A DNA stretch of 64,000 bases, from the NCBI RefSeq assembly GCF_012932215.1, contig NZ_CP048788.1, positions 558,001 to 622,000 on the forward strand, written 5' to 3'. Below are positions 53,114 through 63,071 of this stretch, piece by piece. The first letter of the stretch is position 1, and each line of letters opens with the position of its first letter. The stretch comes from Roseobacter ponti (GTDB taxonomy: Bacteria; Pseudomonadota; Alphaproteobacteria; Rhodobacterales; Rhodobacteraceae). Made by a program: the position numbers and the translations under genes. Under the pieces are notes generated by a model. The model was not told the DNA's origin. It did no database searches and saw only the letters and a program-made list of their open reading frames with translations.

Positions 53114-53302
53114 ATGGCCAAAACTATTGTTGTCAAACAGATCGGCTCGCCGATCCGCCGCCCCGGTAAACAGCGTCAGACGCTGATTGGCCTCGGGCTG
53201 AACAAAATGCACAAAACGCGCGAACTGGAAGACACACCTTCCGTGCGCGGCATGATCAATTCGATCCCGCATATGGTCGAGATCGTCGAAGAAAAAGGCT
53301 GA
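53114..53302 (+). CDS. rpmD: 50S ribosomal protein L30
   Basis: L30 is a small large-subunit protein. The 62-residue product has [42 protein letters not shown]. rplO would follow in most bacteria; here a terminator and two other genes lie in between. A small CTGAACG/CGTTCAG hairpin covers its stop codon. Confidence 0.98.
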   Translation: MAKTIVVKQIGSPIRRPGKQRQTLIGLGLNKMHKTRELEDTPSVRGMINSIPHMVEIVEEKG

Positions 53303-53325
53303 ACGTCACGTTCAGACCTGACCTG

Positions 53326-53360
53326 AATGCCCTGCAGGAAACTGCGGGGCATTTTGTTTT
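53326..53360 (+). terminator. Intrinsic terminator after rpmD
   Basis: A 12-bp stem (AATGCCCTGCAG / CTGCGGGGCATT, one G-T pair) with GAAA loop and T-rich tail ends the rpmC-rpmD unit. Confidence 0.92.
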
Positions 53361-53442
53361 CCGGTGGCTGTTTTCGCCGCGCGCGATACAGCGTGAAATA
53401 TGATAGGCTGAAGATCTGATGGTATCACAGGGATTCTCAGCT

Positions 53443-53718
53443 ATGACACACCTCGCCCGAACACTTTGCCTTTCGTTTTCATTCTGCCTCGCACTCACTC
53501 TGGTCACGGGACCTGCTGCGGCTGCAACCTGTGCAGAAGAACTGCCCGAGATAAAGACACAGATCGACGCGATGCCGGAAGATGCGGATAAACACGTGGC
53601 CGAGACGCAGTATGCCAAAGCCGAAAAGCGTCTTGAGGAGGGCAAGGAACGCGCCTGCCTGCTTTATCTGGAATCAGCCAGGTCCGCGATTCAGGCTGAG
53701 CATATGAGCAACCGCTGA
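53443..53718 (+). CDS. Exported protein of unknown function
   Basis: The 91-residue product starts with a signal peptide (MTHLARTLCLSFSFCLALTLVTGPAAAA), then CAEELPEIKTQIDAMPEDADKHVAETQYAKAEKRLEEGKERACLLYLESAR, an acidic helical region with a pair of cysteines that could form a disulfide. No domain is recognised. The start at 53443 is set by the signal peptide; an in-frame ATG at 53419 is possible. It lies between rpmD and rplO. Confidence 0.6.
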   Translation: MTHLARTLCLSFSFCLALTLVTGPAAAATCAEELPEIKTQIDAMPEDADKHVAETQYAKAEKRLEEGKERACLLYLESARSAIQAEHMSNR

Positions 53719-53737
53719 ATCGGGCCGCCTGCGCAGT

Positions 53738-53763
53738 AAAAAATGCCGCAACCGGCATTTTTT
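53738..53763 (+). terminator. Intrinsic terminator, T-rich on both strands
   Basis: AAAAAATGCCG pairs perfectly with CGGCATTTTTT (11 bp) around a CAAC loop, ending the exported-protein gene before the acyltransferase. Confidence 0.92.
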
Positions 53764-53850
53764 CATCCTTAGTTAACCGTTGTGACCGATAAAATTTGTA
53801 TCAAATCGGATTAGCCGTATTCGGGGACAGGGTGGGCTGAAGGACGATAC

Positions 53851-54897
53851 ATGGTTGCTTATGCAGGCGCTGTTCCCGAAGCGGTTTCAACCCGGGTTCC
53901 TGTCGAAACGATGCGCTCTATGGCGGTGGTGCTGCTGGTCAGCTATCATGTCATCGGCGCGGGCGATGGCGGCGGTCTCGATATCGCCTATCCGCACATG
54001 CTGCGGCTCTATGCAGATTTTTTTATCGATCTCAGGATGCCGTTCTTTGCGTTCATCGCAGGCTACGTTTACGCACTGCGACCTGTCGCTGTGGGGCATT
54101 ACTCGGATTTTCTGGGCAACAAGCTGCGCCGTCTGCTGATCCCGGGAATTCTGGCAATTACCGCCTTTGCCATCGTAGCGAATGTGGTCGGCACCCGCTT
54201 TGCCCAGCCGCTCAGTGACCTTTGGTATCTGCTGGTGACACCCTATGCGCACTTCTGGTTTTTACAGTCGGCGCTGGTCATCTTCGTGGTCTTCGGGCTG
54301 ATTGATATGGTGCTCAGCCATCGCTTTACGGTGGTGCTTCTGGTGGCGTCGGGGGCGCTTTATCTTTCGGGTTTCCGGTTTGAAACCAGTGTGATGTCGG
54401 TGAACGGAGCGCTTTATCTGCTGCCCTTCTTTCTGACCGGCGTGGTCTTTCTGCGGCACGGCACCGAGATCGCCGAGGAGGCTGAGAAGCTGACACTGGT
54501 ACTTCTTGTGCTGGCCGTGGCCTGCGCTTTCCAGAACATCCGAGTCCTTTATGAAACCGGCGTTTTCTCGATGGACCGCCATGATGTGCAGAGCCTTGGC
54601 TTTGGTGTTTCCGTCTGCCTGCTTGCCGCGCTGTGGTGTCCCAGGCTCCCGCTCCTGGAGCGCCTGTCGCCCTATGCCTTCACGATTTATCTCTATCATA
54701 TTTTCGGGACGGTGCCGGCGCGCCTGTTCTGTGACGCGCTCGACATCGGACAGACAAATCTGCAGTTTGTTCTTGGTCTTGCGGGCGGGCTGCTCATCCC
54801 GGTTCTGATTCATGAAACCGTGCAGCGGATGCCTGGTCTCAGCGCGGTTGTCACCGGACGGCAGCGCAGGCTGCGTGGTGGTCTCGGCGTGCCTTGA
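53851..54897 (+). CDS. Acyltransferase-3 family membrane protein
   Basis: A 348-residue integral membrane protein with about ten helices. RSMAVVLLVSYHVIGAGDGGG near residue 22 contains the His of the acyltransferase-3 (OafA/NodX-type) family, followed by the RMPFFAFIAGYVYALR block and a second Arg/Lys-rich loop (NKLRRLLIPG). Such proteins O-acetylate surface sugars or exopolysaccharides. The substrate cannot be read. AAGGACG precedes the ATG. It sits in the gap between rpmD and rplO. Confidence 0.82.
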   Translation: MVAYAGAVPEAVSTRVPVETMRSMAVVLLVSYHVIGAGDGGGLDIAYPHMLRLYADFFIDLRMPFFAFIAGYVYALRPVAVGHYSDFLGNKLRRLLIPGILAITAFAIVANVVGTRFAQPLSDLWYLLVTPYAHFWFLQSALVIFVVFGLIDMVLSHRFTVVLLVASGALYLSGFRFETSVMSVNGALYLLPFFLTGVVFLRHGTEIAEEAEKLTLVLLVLAVACAFQNIRVLYETGVFSMDRHDVQSLGFGVSVCLLAALWCPRLPLLERLSPYAFTIYLYHIFGTVPARLFCDALDIGQTNLQFVLGLAGGLLIPVLIHETVQRMPGLSAVVTGRQRRLRGGLGVP

Positions 54898-54922
54898 CGC
54901 AGACCGCAACGCCGGATAGAGA
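54894..54922 (+). promoter_or_regulatory. Candidate promoter of the rplO unit
   Basis: TTGACG and TAGAGA with a 17-base spacer overlap the stop codon of the acyltransferase gene and lie 96 bases before rplO. The -10 match is weaker than that of the str or rpmC promoters. Confidence 0.45.
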
Positions 54923-55017
54923 GCGCTGTCTGCAGGGCTCGCCTGCTGATCAGATGTAAACGCCGTGGTCGGCCACTCCCGTCGCTGGGGGTCGCATCCG
55001 GCAAAAGGAGAAGCGAC

Positions 55018-55500
55018 ATGAAACTGAACGAACTGAGTGATAACGAAGGCGCCACCAAGAAACGCAAGCGCGTTGGCCGTGGTCCGGGTTCCGGCACCGG
55101 CAAAATGGGTGGCCGTGGTATCAAAGGTCAGAAATCCCGCTCCGGTGTGGCAATCAACGGCTATGAAGGCGGCCAGATGCCGCTTTATCAGCGTCTGCCT
55201 AAGCGCGGCTTTAACAAACCGAACCGCAAATCATTCGCTGTGGTGAACCTTGGCCTGATCCAGAAATTCGTCGATGCCAAGAAAATCGATGCCAAAAAAG
55301 CGATCACCGAGGATGTGCTGATCGAAAGCGGTCTCGTGCGTCGTAAACTCGACGGAATCCGGGTGCTGGCAAAGGGTGATGTGACAGGCAAACTGAACAT
55401 TGAAGTGACGGGTGCCTCGAAATCGGCCGTTGCTGCGGTGGAAAAAGCCGGCGGATCGCTCAGCGTGGCGGCACCGGTCGCGGAAACGTCAGAGGCCTGA
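55018..55500 (+). CDS. rplO: 50S ribosomal protein L15
   Basis: L15 is a late-assembly large-subunit protein. The 160-residue protein has [43 protein letters not shown] and [19 protein letters not shown] lies upstream. It starts the unit rplO-secY-adk. Confidence 0.99.
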   Translation: MKLNELSDNEGATKKRKRVGRGPGSGTGKMGGRGIKGQKSRSGVAINGYEGGQMPLYQRLPKRGFNKPNRKSFAVVNLGLIQKFVDAKKIDAKKAITEDVLIESGLVRRKLDGIRVLAKGDVTGKLNIEVTGASKSAVAAVEKAGGSLSVAAPVAETSEA

Positions 55501-55622
55501 GGCCCGAGTTCAGGCTTGTGGGCGGCGCAAACGCCGCTTACATAAGCACTCAAGTTTTCCATTGACGCCGCCCCGCCGGAGAACGGCCCGGGCGGCGTGT
55601 CCGTATCGAAAGAGAGCCCTTC

Positions 55623-56987
55623 ATGGTATCTGCCGTTGAAAGTATGGCCGCAAACACCAGCTGGTCCGCGCTGGGAAAAGCGACCGACCTTCGTAACCGT
55701 ATCTTTTTTACGCTTGGTCTTCTGATCGTCTACCGCCTTGGCACTTTTATTCCTGTGCCGGGCATCGACGGCGTTGCCCTGCGGGAATTTATGGAGCAGG
55801 CAGGCCAGGGCATCGGCGGCATGGTGTCCATGTTTACCGGTGGCGCGCTCGGGCGGATGGGCATCTTTGCTCTGGGCATCATGCCCTATATTTCCGCCTC
55901 GATTATTGTGCAGCTCATGACGGCCATGGTGCCCCAGCTTGAGCAGCTCAAGAAAGAAGGCGAACAGGGCCGCAAAAAGATCAACCAGTACACGCGCTAT
56001 GGTACTGTTTTCCTTGCGACATTGCAGGCATACGGGCTTGCGGTGAGCCTTGAAGCGGGCGATATCGTTACCGATCCAGGCCTCTTTTTCCGCATGTCCT
56101 GCGTGATTACGCTGGTCGGCGGTACGATGTTCCTGATGTGGCTGGGTGAACAGATCACCGCGCGCGGCATCGGTAACGGCATCTCGCTCATTATTTTCGT
56201 TGGTATTATTGCTGAAATCCCGGCGGCGATCGCGCAGTTCTTTGCCTCCGGGCGGTCCGGTGCAATCAGCCCGGCTGTGATTATCGGTGTGCTCGTGATG
56301 GTCGTTGGTACCATCATGTTCGTGGTGTTCATGGAACGCGCATTGCGCAAGATCCATATCCAGTACCCGCGCCGTCAGGTCGGGATGAAGGTCTATGACG
56401 GCGGCTCCAGCCACCTGCCGGTCAAGGTGAACCCGGCAGGCGTTATTCCTGCGATCTTTGCGTCCTCGCTGCTGCTGCTGCCGGTGACGATCAGCACGTT
56501 TTCAGGCAATTCCACCAATCCGGTCATGTCCTGGCTGCTGGCCAACTTCGGTCCGGGTCAGCCGCTGTACTTGATCTTCTTTGTCGCGATGATCGTCTTC
56601 TTTGCTTATTTCTATACCTTCAACGTGTCGTTCAAACCTGACGATGTGGCCGACAATCTCAAGAACCAGAACGGGTTTATTCCGGGGATCCGCCCGGGCA
56701 AGAAAACCTCTGAGTATCTTGAGTATGTGGTCAACCGCGTGCTGGTGCTGGGTTCGGGCTATCTCGCAGCGGTCTGTCTGTTGCCGGAAATTCTGCGCGG
56801 ACAGTTTGCGATCCCGTTTTATTTTGGCGGTACCTCGGTGCTGATTGTGGTTTCGGTCACAATGGATACGATCCAGCAGGTGCAGAGCCATCTGCTCGCG
56901 CATCAGTATGAAGGCCTGCTGGAGAAATCCCAGTTGCGTGGAAAGAGCGGCAAAGGCCGTAAAAAACGGAGCCCGGTACGCCGATGA
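55623..56987 (+). CDS. secY: Preprotein translocase subunit SecY
   Basis: SecY is the channel of the SecYEG translocase. The 454-residue protein has ten membrane helices, [24 protein letters not shown] near the N-terminus, the plug and TM2 region with [22 protein letters not shown], and the cytosolic loop with [27 protein letters not shown]. Its stop overlaps the adk start by four bases. secE lies in this window at 13.4 kb. Confidence 0.98.
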   Translation: MVSAVESMAANTSWSALGKATDLRNRIFFTLGLLIVYRLGTFIPVPGIDGVALREFMEQAGQGIGGMVSMFTGGALGRMGIFALGIMPYISASIIVQLMTAMVPQLEQLKKEGEQGRKKINQYTRYGTVFLATLQAYGLAVSLEAGDIVTDPGLFFRMSCVITLVGGTMFLMWLGEQITARGIGNGISLIIFVGIIAEIPAAIAQFFASGRSGAISPAVIIGVLVMVVGTIMFVVFMERALRKIHIQYPRRQVGMKVYDGGSSHLPVKVNPAGVIPAIFASSLLLLPVTISTFSGNSTNPVMSWLLANFGPGQPLYLIFFVAMIVFFAYFYTFNVSFKPDDVADNLKNQNGFIPGIRPGKKTSEYLEYVVNRVLVLGSGYLAAVCLLPEILRGQFAIPFYFGGTSVLIVVSVTMDTIQQVQSHLLAHQYEGLLEKSQLRGKSGKGRKKRSPVRR

Positions 56988-57628
56988 ATATTATCCTCCT
57001 CGGACCGCCGGGCGCCGGCAAGGGCACACAGGCCCGCACGCTGGTTGAAGAGCGCGATATGGTGCAGCTGAGTACCGGTGATATGTTGCGTGAGGCCAAA
57101 GACAGCGGCACCGAGATGGGTAAGATCGTGGCGGATGTGATGGCGCGGGGCGCGCTGGTTACTGATGAGATCGTCATCGGCCTGATCCGCGAAAAGCTCG
57201 CAACGGTCAAAGCCAGTGGCTTTATTTTCGACGGTTTTCCGCGCACCCTGGCCCAGGCCGATGCTCTGGGCGAGCTGCTCGAAGCAGAAGGTCAGACGCT
57301 GGACGCTGTGATTGAGATGCGGGTGGATGATGCCGCACTGGTCGCGCGGATCGTTGCACGTTCCACATGCGGCTCCTGTGGTGAGGTTTATAACGATAAC
57401 ACGCGGCCGATCCCGGCGGATGGCAAATGCTCCAACTGCGGTGGTACGGAATTCAAGCGCCGCGCTGACGACAATGAGGAGAGCCTCAGGACCCGTCTCA
57501 TGGAGTATTACAAACAGACCTCCCCGCTGATCGGGTATTACTACGCCAAGGAGATGCTCAGCCGGGTCGACGGGCTGGCTGAGATTGAGGCAGTACAGAG
57601 CGAAATCCGCACAGTTCTCGACACCTGA
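56984..57628 (+). CDS. adk: Adenylate kinase with zinc-type LID
   Basis: Adk converts ATP + AMP to 2 ADP. The 214-residue protein has [10 protein letters not shown] (residues 6-15), [14 protein letters not shown], and a LID with the four cysteines [10 protein letters not shown]...GKCSNCGG, which should bind zinc, unlike the zinc-free LID of E. coli. The start overlaps secY as ATGA, so expression is coupled. A terminator follows. Confidence 0.98.
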   Translation: MNIILLGPPGAGKGTQARTLVEERDMVQLSTGDMLREAKDSGTEMGKIVADVMARGALVTDEIVIGLIREKLATVKASGFIFDGFPRTLAQADALGELLEAEGQTLDAVIEMRVDDAALVARIVARSTCGSCGEVYNDNTRPIPADGKCSNCGGTEFKRRADDNEESLRTRLMEYYKQTSPLIGYYYAKEMLSRVDGLAEIEAVQSEIRTVLDT

Positions 57629-57652
57629 TCACATGTATGTTTCCAGGAAAGC

Positions 57653-57679
57653 GGGCGGTGCTGTGGCGCCGCCCTTTTT
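57653..57679 (+). terminator. Intrinsic terminator after adk
   Basis: GGGCGG..GC pairs with GC..CCGCCC around a TGTG loop (one T/G mismatch), then five T. It lies between adk and the convergent DUF1194 gene. Confidence 0.85.
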
Positions 57680-57687
57680 ATGTCGCG

Positions 57688-58653
57688 TCAGTGCTCGGTG
57701 CGGAACGGATTGTGAGCGACGTTTTCTGTCTCGCCGCAATTGCTGCGCCGCCGGGGTTCTTCGGCAGGCGGTGACAGCTGCAGAACCGTGGCCGGGAGTA
57801 CCCGTGCGTCATTGCCGATCAACCCGCCGTTCCAGGCCGCTGCGATCCCTCGTTTCCGGTCCGGCTCCATATGCGCCATTTCGAGCATGAGTTTCATGAT
57901 CAGCGTTTCGCGCACATCACCGAAGCCGCGCGCGACGAGGTGAAAGGCACCCGGTCCGCCGATCACGCAATCCATGTAGAACCGGGTGACCTGCTCAAAG
58001 GAGGTGCTGCCGTTCTGCGCCTGGCCGGACAGAACTTCGATCGGCAGACCGTTCACGGTAAGGCCCATCGACAGGACGTGATCGCGGGCCGCAGAGATGG
58101 CTAAGCCGTCGTTGAGCACGCCGTCACCGGAGATGTCGATGATGTAATCCCGCGCGGGCACCTGAAGGGCTGACATAGCCGTTTCAGCAGCCAGCAGGGC
58201 GTCGCCCACCGCGGTCGGCTGCACATACATCGGATCATTGGGCCGGTCGGATATCGCCAGAATCTCCGCACCGAACTGTGCGAGCTCTTCGGGTGTGGAC
58301 ATGATCCGGATCGGCAGATGCACACGTTGAAACCGGGTGCCGCTCCATTCCATATAAGCGATGGCCACACGCCCCGAGCCACCCCCAAGCGCCATGCGCG
58401 CCACGCGCGGATCGCTCAAAGCTTCTGCATAGGCCTCACGCTGAAAACGCCGTTCACCGGATTCGATTGAGGAGGACACATCCACCGCAAGAACGAGGGC
58501 GATATCCACCCGTTCGGGATTGTTATGATCGTCCGCACCGGCAGCGTAGCGGGCGGCGGGCGGCGCCGGAGCCGCAACAGCCACTGACATAAATGCCAGC
58601 ATGAAAAGTGTCAGGTATCCGACCCGCCGGTGGTAAATTCCTTGCCTGTTCAT
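57688..58653 (-). CDS. DUF1194 von Willebrand factor A-like exported protein
   Basis: The 321-residue protein has an N-terminal signal peptide (LTLFMLAFMSVAVAAPAPPAA) and a vWA-like domain with VDIALVLAVDVSSSIESGE, matching the MIDAS motif DxSxS, and DYIIDISGDGVLNDG as a further acidic loop. It fits the DUF1194 family, which has no known function. Metal-dependent protein binding in the periplasm is a reasonable inference. It lies between adk and rpsM on the opposite strand, adding to the operon breaks. Confidence 0.82.
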   Translation of the reverse strand: MNRQGIYHRRVGYLTLFMLAFMSVAVAAPAPPAARYAAGADDHNNPERVDIALVLAVDVSSSIESGERRFQREAYAEALSDPRVARMALGGGSGRVAIAYMEWSGTRFQRVHLPIRIMSTPEELAQFGAEILAISDRPNDPMYVQPTAVGDALLAAETAMSALQVPARDYIIDISGDGVLNDGLAISAARDHVLSMGLTVNGLPIEVLSGQAQNGSTSFEQVTRFYMDCVIGGPGAFHLVARGFGDVRETLIMKLMLEMAHMEPDRKRGIAAAWNGGLIGNDARVLPATVLQLSPPAEEPRRRSNCGETENVAHNPFRTEH

Positions 58654-59079
58654 CTGCCGTCTCCTTCAGGTACGGCCAGCTCCCACGTCTTTCTGATCGG
58701 AAGGAGATAAAGCATAAGGTTTAACAACTGCTTTTTACGCCGTACCGCGGCTCACATCCGTGGCCTTTCAGGGCCTTTGAAAGAGCTTTATTGTGCATAA
58801 GACGCCAGAGCGCCGAGGCCTTTAGTTTAAAGGCGGATGCGCAGGCCGCGCGGCCCTTTTGAGGCATGGGTTGACGCCCGTTCGAAAAGCCCATAACCAG
58901 CACCATCTCTGAGTAGAATCAATTTGTCTTACGGGTCGCGCCCGGACGGCAGGATTACCTGATCAGCTGACGCCCGAAGGCCAGGTTCTTCGGGATTTCT
59001 TATGCAAGACGCACCCCTGGTGCGATGTTGTGAAAAAAGGGTCTGGTATGACGGACCCGCAACGAAAAGGACATGACAC
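58654..59079 (+). promoter_or_regulatory. Upstream region of the alpha (rpsM) unit
   Basis: A TTGACG-N17-TAACCA promoter candidate lies at 58871-58899, giving an rpsM leader of about 175 bases with a 7-bp CCCGAAG/CTTCGGG hairpin at 58973-58994. Upstream of it are three small repeats: CTTTCA/TGAAAG, GCCTTTA/TAAAGGC (58818-58834) and the palindrome GGCCGCGCGGCC (58844-58855). No convincing gene is seen. Confidence 0.45.
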
Positions 59080-59448
59080 GTGGCACGTATCGCCGGCGTA
59101 AACATCCCGACTGCAAAGCGGGTCCCCATCGCCCTCACATATATCACCGGTATCGGCAACACTTCCGCAAAAGCGATCTGCGAAGCTGTCGGCATCGACA
59201 TGGCCCGCCGGGTCAATGAACTTTCCGACGCAGAAGTGCTGGCCGTGCGCGAGCACATCGACGCCAACTACACCGTAGAAGGTGATCTGCGGCGTGAAAC
59301 ACAGATGAACGTCAAGCGCCTGATGGACCTTGGCTGCTACCGTGGCCTGCGCCACCGTCGCAACCTGCCGGTCCGCGGTCAGCGCACCCACACCAACGCT
59401 CGCACCCGCAAAGGCCCCGCAAAGGCCATTGCCGGCAAGAAGAAATAA
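59080..59448 (+). CDS. rpsM: 30S ribosomal protein S13
   Basis: S13 contacts P-site tRNA and L5. The 122-residue protein starts with GTG and reads [26 protein letters not shown], ending with [24 protein letters not shown]. No upstream ATG fits. It opens the alpha unit rpsM-rpsK-rpoA-rplQ. Confidence 0.99.
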   Translation: MARIAGVNIPTAKRVPIALTYITGIGNTSAKAICEAVGIDMARRVNELSDAEVLAVREHIDANYTVEGDLRRETQMNVKRLMDLGCYRGLRHRRNLPVRGQRTHTNARTRKGPAKAIAGKKK

Positions 59449-59463
59449 GGGAGGGTCTGATCA

Positions 59464-59853
59464 ATGGCACGTGAAAAAGTACGCGTAAAAAAGAAGGTCT
59501 CCAAGAACATCGCGGCGGGTGTCGCGCATGTGAACTCGTCCTTCAACAACACCAAGATCCTGATCTCCGACGTGCAGGGCAACGCCATTTCGTGGTCGTC
59601 CGCCGGCACCATGGGCTTCAAAGGCTCGCGGAAATCCACACCCTATGCGGCCCAGATGGCGGCAGAGGATGCGGGCCGCAAGGCGCAGGAACATGGTGTT
59701 AAGACGCTGGAAGTTGAAGTGCAGGGACCGGGCTCGGGCCGTGAAAGCGCGCTGCGTGCGCTGGCCGCTGCCGGCTTCAACATCACGTCAATCCGTGACG
59801 TGACGCCGATGGCACACAACGGCTGCCGTCCGCCCAAGCGCCGCCGCGTTTAA
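59464..59853 (+). CDS. rpsK: 30S ribosomal protein S11
   Basis: S11 lines the mRNA exit of the platform. The 129-residue protein has [29 protein letters not shown] and the C-terminal [21 protein letters not shown]. rpsD, which lies here in E. coli, is absent, as usual in alphaproteobacteria. Confidence 0.99.
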   Translation: MAREKVRVKKKVSKNIAAGVAHVNSSFNNTKILISDVQGNAISWSSAGTMGFKGSRKSTPYAAQMAAEDAGRKAQEHGVKTLEVEVQGPGSGRESALRALAAAGFNITSIRDVTPMAHNGCRPPKRRRV

Positions 59854-59966
59854 GCGCAACTGGTATTTCGGGGCTGCGTGGTTTTCGCGCGGCCCCAATC
59901 CGCTTTTTGAAACCTCGAGAGTCTTCGCCTTTAGGACATGGGGCTTGGACGGGAATGGAGGGACGC

Positions 59967-60983
59967 ATGATCCACAAGAACTGGGCTGAACTTATCAAGC
60001 CGCAACAGCTTGACGTTAAACCGGGCAATGATCCGGCACGCCAGGCAACCGTTACCGCGGAACCGCTCGAGCGCGGCTTTGGCCTGACAATGGGCAACGC
60101 GCTGCGCCGTGTGCTGATGTCGTCGCTGCAGGGTGCGGCGATCACATCCGTTCAGATCGATAACGTGCTGCACGAGTTTTCATCGGTGGCCGGTGTGCGT
60201 GAAGACGTGACCGACATCATTCTGAATCTCAAAGGCGTGTCGATCCGCATGGAAGTCGAGGGACCCAAGCGTCTGTCGATCTCTGCCAAGGGGCCGGGCG
60301 TTGTGACCGCGGGTGACATTTCGGAATCCGCAGGAATCGAAGTGCTGAACCGCGATCACGTGGTCTGCCACCTTGACGATGGTGCCGATCTTTACATGGA
60401 ACTGACCGTCAACCAGGGCAAAGGCTATGTTTCTGCAGAGAAAAATAAGCCTGAAGATGCGCCCATCGGTCTTATTCCGATCGATGCAATCTATTCGCCG
60501 GTCAAGAAGGTCAGCTATGACGTGCAGCCCACCCGTGAGGGCCAGGTGCTGGATTATGACAAGCTGACGATGAAGGTTGAAACCGACGGATCGCTTACAC
60601 CTGATGATGCTGTGGCTTTTGCTGCGCGCATTCTGCAGGATCAGCTGGGCATCTTCGTGAACTTTGATGAGCCTGAATCTGCATCCCGCGCGGATGAGGA
60701 CGATGGTCTGGAGTTCAACCCGCTGCTTCTCAAGAAAGTCGACGAGCTGGAGCTTTCCGTCCGTTCGGCCAACTGTCTGAAGAACGACAATATCGTTTAT
60801 ATCGGCGATCTCATTCAGAAGACCGAAGCAGAAATGCTGCGTACGCCGAACTTTGGCCGTAAGTCTCTGAACGAGATCAAGGAAGTGCTTTCGGGCATGG
60901 GTCTGCATCTTGGCATGGACGTTGAAGACTGGCCGCCGGACAACATCGAAGATCTGGCCAAGAAATTCGAAGACTCCTTCTGA
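59967..60983 (+). CDS. rpoA: DNA-directed RNA polymerase subunit alpha
   Basis: RpoA dimerises to start RNA polymerase assembly, and its C-terminal domain contacts UP elements and activators. The 338-residue protein has the N-terminal domain ([39 protein letters not shown]) and the CTD with [47 protein letters not shown]. The start at 59967 is fixed by GGAGGGACGC directly upstream, although the frame stays open 20 codons earlier. Confidence 0.99.
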   Translation: MIHKNWAELIKPQQLDVKPGNDPARQATVTAEPLERGFGLTMGNALRRVLMSSLQGAAITSVQIDNVLHEFSSVAGVREDVTDIILNLKGVSIRMEVEGPKRLSISAKGPGVVTAGDISESAGIEVLNRDHVVCHLDDGADLYMELTVNQGKGYVSAEKNKPEDAPIGLIPIDAIYSPVKKVSYDVQPTREGQVLDYDKLTMKVETDGSLTPDDAVAFAARILQDQLGIFVNFDEPESASRADEDDGLEFNPLLLKKVDELELSVRSANCLKNDNIVYIGDLIQKTEAEMLRTPNFGRKSLNEIKEVLSGMGLHLGMDVEDWPPDNIEDLAKKFEDSF

Positions 60984-60995
60984 GGAGTTTTCGCA

Positions 60996-61089
60996 GGGCC
61001 TGCTTCGTGCAGGTCCGCAATGCCCGCCGGATGCGGGGACAAAACGGGCAGAAAGCCCCAAGGAGAGCCGGGTGACACGCATCACCCGG
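60996..61089 (+). other. Two hairpins between rpoA and rplQ
   Basis: In the 155-base gap, GGGCCTGC/GCAGGTCC (60996-61016) and CCGGGTGA/TCACCCGG (61068-61089) form 8-bp stems without T runs. They may mark mRNA processing that lets rpoA and rplQ levels differ. Confidence 0.7.
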
Positions 61090-61138
61090 TCAGACAAAGC
61101 AAAACAGCCCGTAGAGGGCACGATTAGGAGAACAGAAA

Positions 61139-61561
61139 ATGCGTCACGCACGTGGATACCGCCGCCTGAACCGCACACATGAGCACCGCAAGGCGCTCTG
61201 GGCAAATATGGCAGGTTCGCTCATCGAACATGAGCAGATCAAGACAACTCTGCCCAAGGCAAAAGAACTGCGCCCGATCATCGAAAAGATGATCACGCTG
61301 GCGAAACGCGGCGATCTGCACGCGCGCCGTCAGGCCGCGTCAAAGCTGAAGCAGGACCAGTATGTCACCAAGCTTTTCGACGTACTCGGACCACGCTACA
61401 AAGACCGCCAGGGTGGTTATGTACGCGTTCTCAAAGCAGGTTTTCGCTATGGCGACATGGCGCCGATGGCGATCATCGAGTTTGTGGACCGGGACCGCGA
61501 TGCCAAAGGCGCTGCTGACAAGGCGCGTCATGAAGCAGAAGAAGTAACTGCTGACGAATAA
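61139..61561 (+). CDS. rplQ: 50S ribosomal protein L17
   Basis: L17 lies near the tunnel exit. The 140-residue protein has [45 protein letters not shown] and a short acidic C-terminal tail. It ends the alpha unit. Confidence 0.98.
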   Translation: MRHARGYRRLNRTHEHRKALWANMAGSLIEHEQIKTTLPKAKELRPIIEKMITLAKRGDLHARRQAASKLKQDQYVTKLFDVLGPRYKDRQGGYVRVLKAGFRYGDMAPMAIIEFVDRDRDAKGAADKARHEAEEVTADE

Positions 61562-61586
61562 AGCCGCGGCACTTTGCGCCAAGCTT

Positions 61587-61617
61587 AAACCCCTGTCCGC
61601 CGGACAGGGGTTTTTTT
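61587..61617 (+). terminator. Intrinsic terminator after rplQ
   Basis: A perfect 12-bp stem (AAACCCCTGTCC / GGACAGGGGTTT) with a 3-base loop ends in a T run, closing the ribosomal block. Confidence 0.95.
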
Positions 61618-61694
61618 ATGCCCCGGGCAGGCGTATTTAAGGCGTAAAGCGACCGGGGGAATGCCCCCCGGATGACGGGGTGTGGTGTGACGCG

Positions 61695-63071
61695 ATGAGA
61701 TATCTGACAGCTTTGTTGATTGTGATCCTCGCGCTGCCTGCGGGCGCGCAGCAGGTGCCGCATTCGGCCGCGCAGATGCAGCTGAGCTTTGTGCCGCTGG
61801 TTAAAGAGGCGGCACCTGCTGTTGTGAACATCTATGCAAAGATCGTGCGCCCGGGACGCAGCAGCCCCTTTGCCGGGGATCCATTCTTTGAGCGATTTTT
61901 CCGGGACAGCCGGCGTGGGCAGCCGCAGGTGCAGAACTCACTGGGCTCAGGCGTGATCCTTTCCGCCGACGGCATCGTGGTGTCGAATTACCATGTGGTT
62001 GGCGAAGCAACCGACATCCGTGTGGTGCTGGCAGACCGGCGGGAGTTCAGTGCCCGTGTGTTGCTGGGGGACGCCGAAAGTGACCTTGCTATCCTGCAGA
62101 TTGATGAAGCGATGGATCTGCCGTTTCTGCCGCTGCGCGACGCTGAGACCGTTGAGGTCGGAGAGCTGGCTCTGGCGATCGGGAACCCTTTTGGCGTTGG
62201 CCAGACTGTCAGCAGCGGGATCGTATCCGGGCTTGCGCGCTCGGGGGCGGCAACCGGCAGTGGTCGGGGATATTTCATCCAGACCGATGCGCCGATTAAT
62301 CCGGGAAATTCGGGCGGCGCGCTTGTCGATACGGCTGGGCGTCTGATTGGCATCAATACCTCCATTCTGACACGGTCGGGCGGCTCAAACGGGATCGGTT
62401 TTGCAATTCCGGCCGATCTCGTGGCCGCCTTCGTGCGCCAGGCAAAAGCCGGGCGGACAGAATTTGAACGCCCATGGGCGGGGATAAACGGGCAGGCTGT
62501 GGATGCTGATATCGCCCGTGCACTGGGCTTCGACCGGCCTGGCGGGATCGTCGTTTCGGGGCTGCACCCGGCGAGTCCCTTTGGTGATGTGGATGTGGCG
62601 GTCGGTGACGTGATCACGGCCGTAAACGGTCAGCCGGTGAATACACCCTCTGAGATGGTGTACAGGATGAGCGTGACCGGCCCGGGTCGGGCGGCGCAGA
62701 TCAGCCGGGTGCGCGATGGCGCGGAGGAGACGGTAGAGGTGGCCCTTGTGGCAGCGCCGGAGGTGCCGCCGCGCGAAGAACGGCGTCTCAATGCGCGCGA
62801 GCTTCTGGAAGGAATGGAGCTGTCCCGAGTGAACCCGGCGGTGATTGCAGAATTTAACCTCCCGCTCGAGGCTGACGGCGTCCTTGTATCCGACCCCGGG
62901 CCGCTTGGCCGCCGGGTGGGCCTGCGCCGTGGCGATGTGATTATGGCGATGGGTGATGTCGTGGTCACGCGTCCGGGCGAGGTTGCAACGCTCTTTTCAC
63001 AGCGCGCAGGACGCTATGATCTGATGGTCCTGCGGGACGGACGGCGCATCAACGTGCGGTTCAGGACCTGA
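61695..63071 (+). CDS. Do/HtrA-family periplasmic serine protease
   Basis: A 458-residue DegP/DegQ-type protease that degrades or refolds misfolded periplasmic proteins. After a signal peptide (MRYLTALLIVILALPAGAQQ), the trypsin-like domain shows the triad His100 (SNYHVV), Asp130 (SDLAIL) and Ser206 (GNSGGAL), followed by two PDZ domains: one beginning near residue 260 (WAGINGQAV...GGIVVSGLHPASPFG) and one near 385. The start at 61695 is set by the signal peptide. Its stop touches the rarA ATG (TGAATG), so the two are cotranscribed. Confidence 0.94.
   Translation: MRYLTALLIVILALPAGAQQVPHSAAQMQLSFVPLVKEAAPAVVNIYAKIVRPGRSSPFAGDPFFERFFRDSRRGQPQVQNSLGSGVILSADGIVVSNYHVVGEATDIRVVLADRREFSARVLLGDAESDLAILQIDEAMDLPFLPLRDAETVEVGELALAIGNPFGVGQTVSSGIVSGLARSGAATGSGRGYFIQTDAPINPGNSGGALVDTAGRLIGINTSILTRSGGSNGIGFAIPADLVAAFVRQAKAGRTEFERPWAGINGQAVDADIARALGFDRPGGIVVSGLHPASPFGDVDVAVGDVITAVNGQPVNTPSEMVYRMSVTGPGRAAQISRVRDGAEETVEVALVAAPEVPPREERRLNARELLEGMELSRVNPAVIAEFNLPLEADGVLVSDPGPLGRRVGLRRGDVIMAMGDVVVTRPGEVATLFSQRAGRYDLMVLRDGRRINVRFRT

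Noticed and set aside
58721-58906. 61-codon minus-strand ORF upstream of rpsM
   Set aside because: No ribosome-binding site worth the name, no recognisable domain, and it overlaps the promoter candidate and several small repeats.
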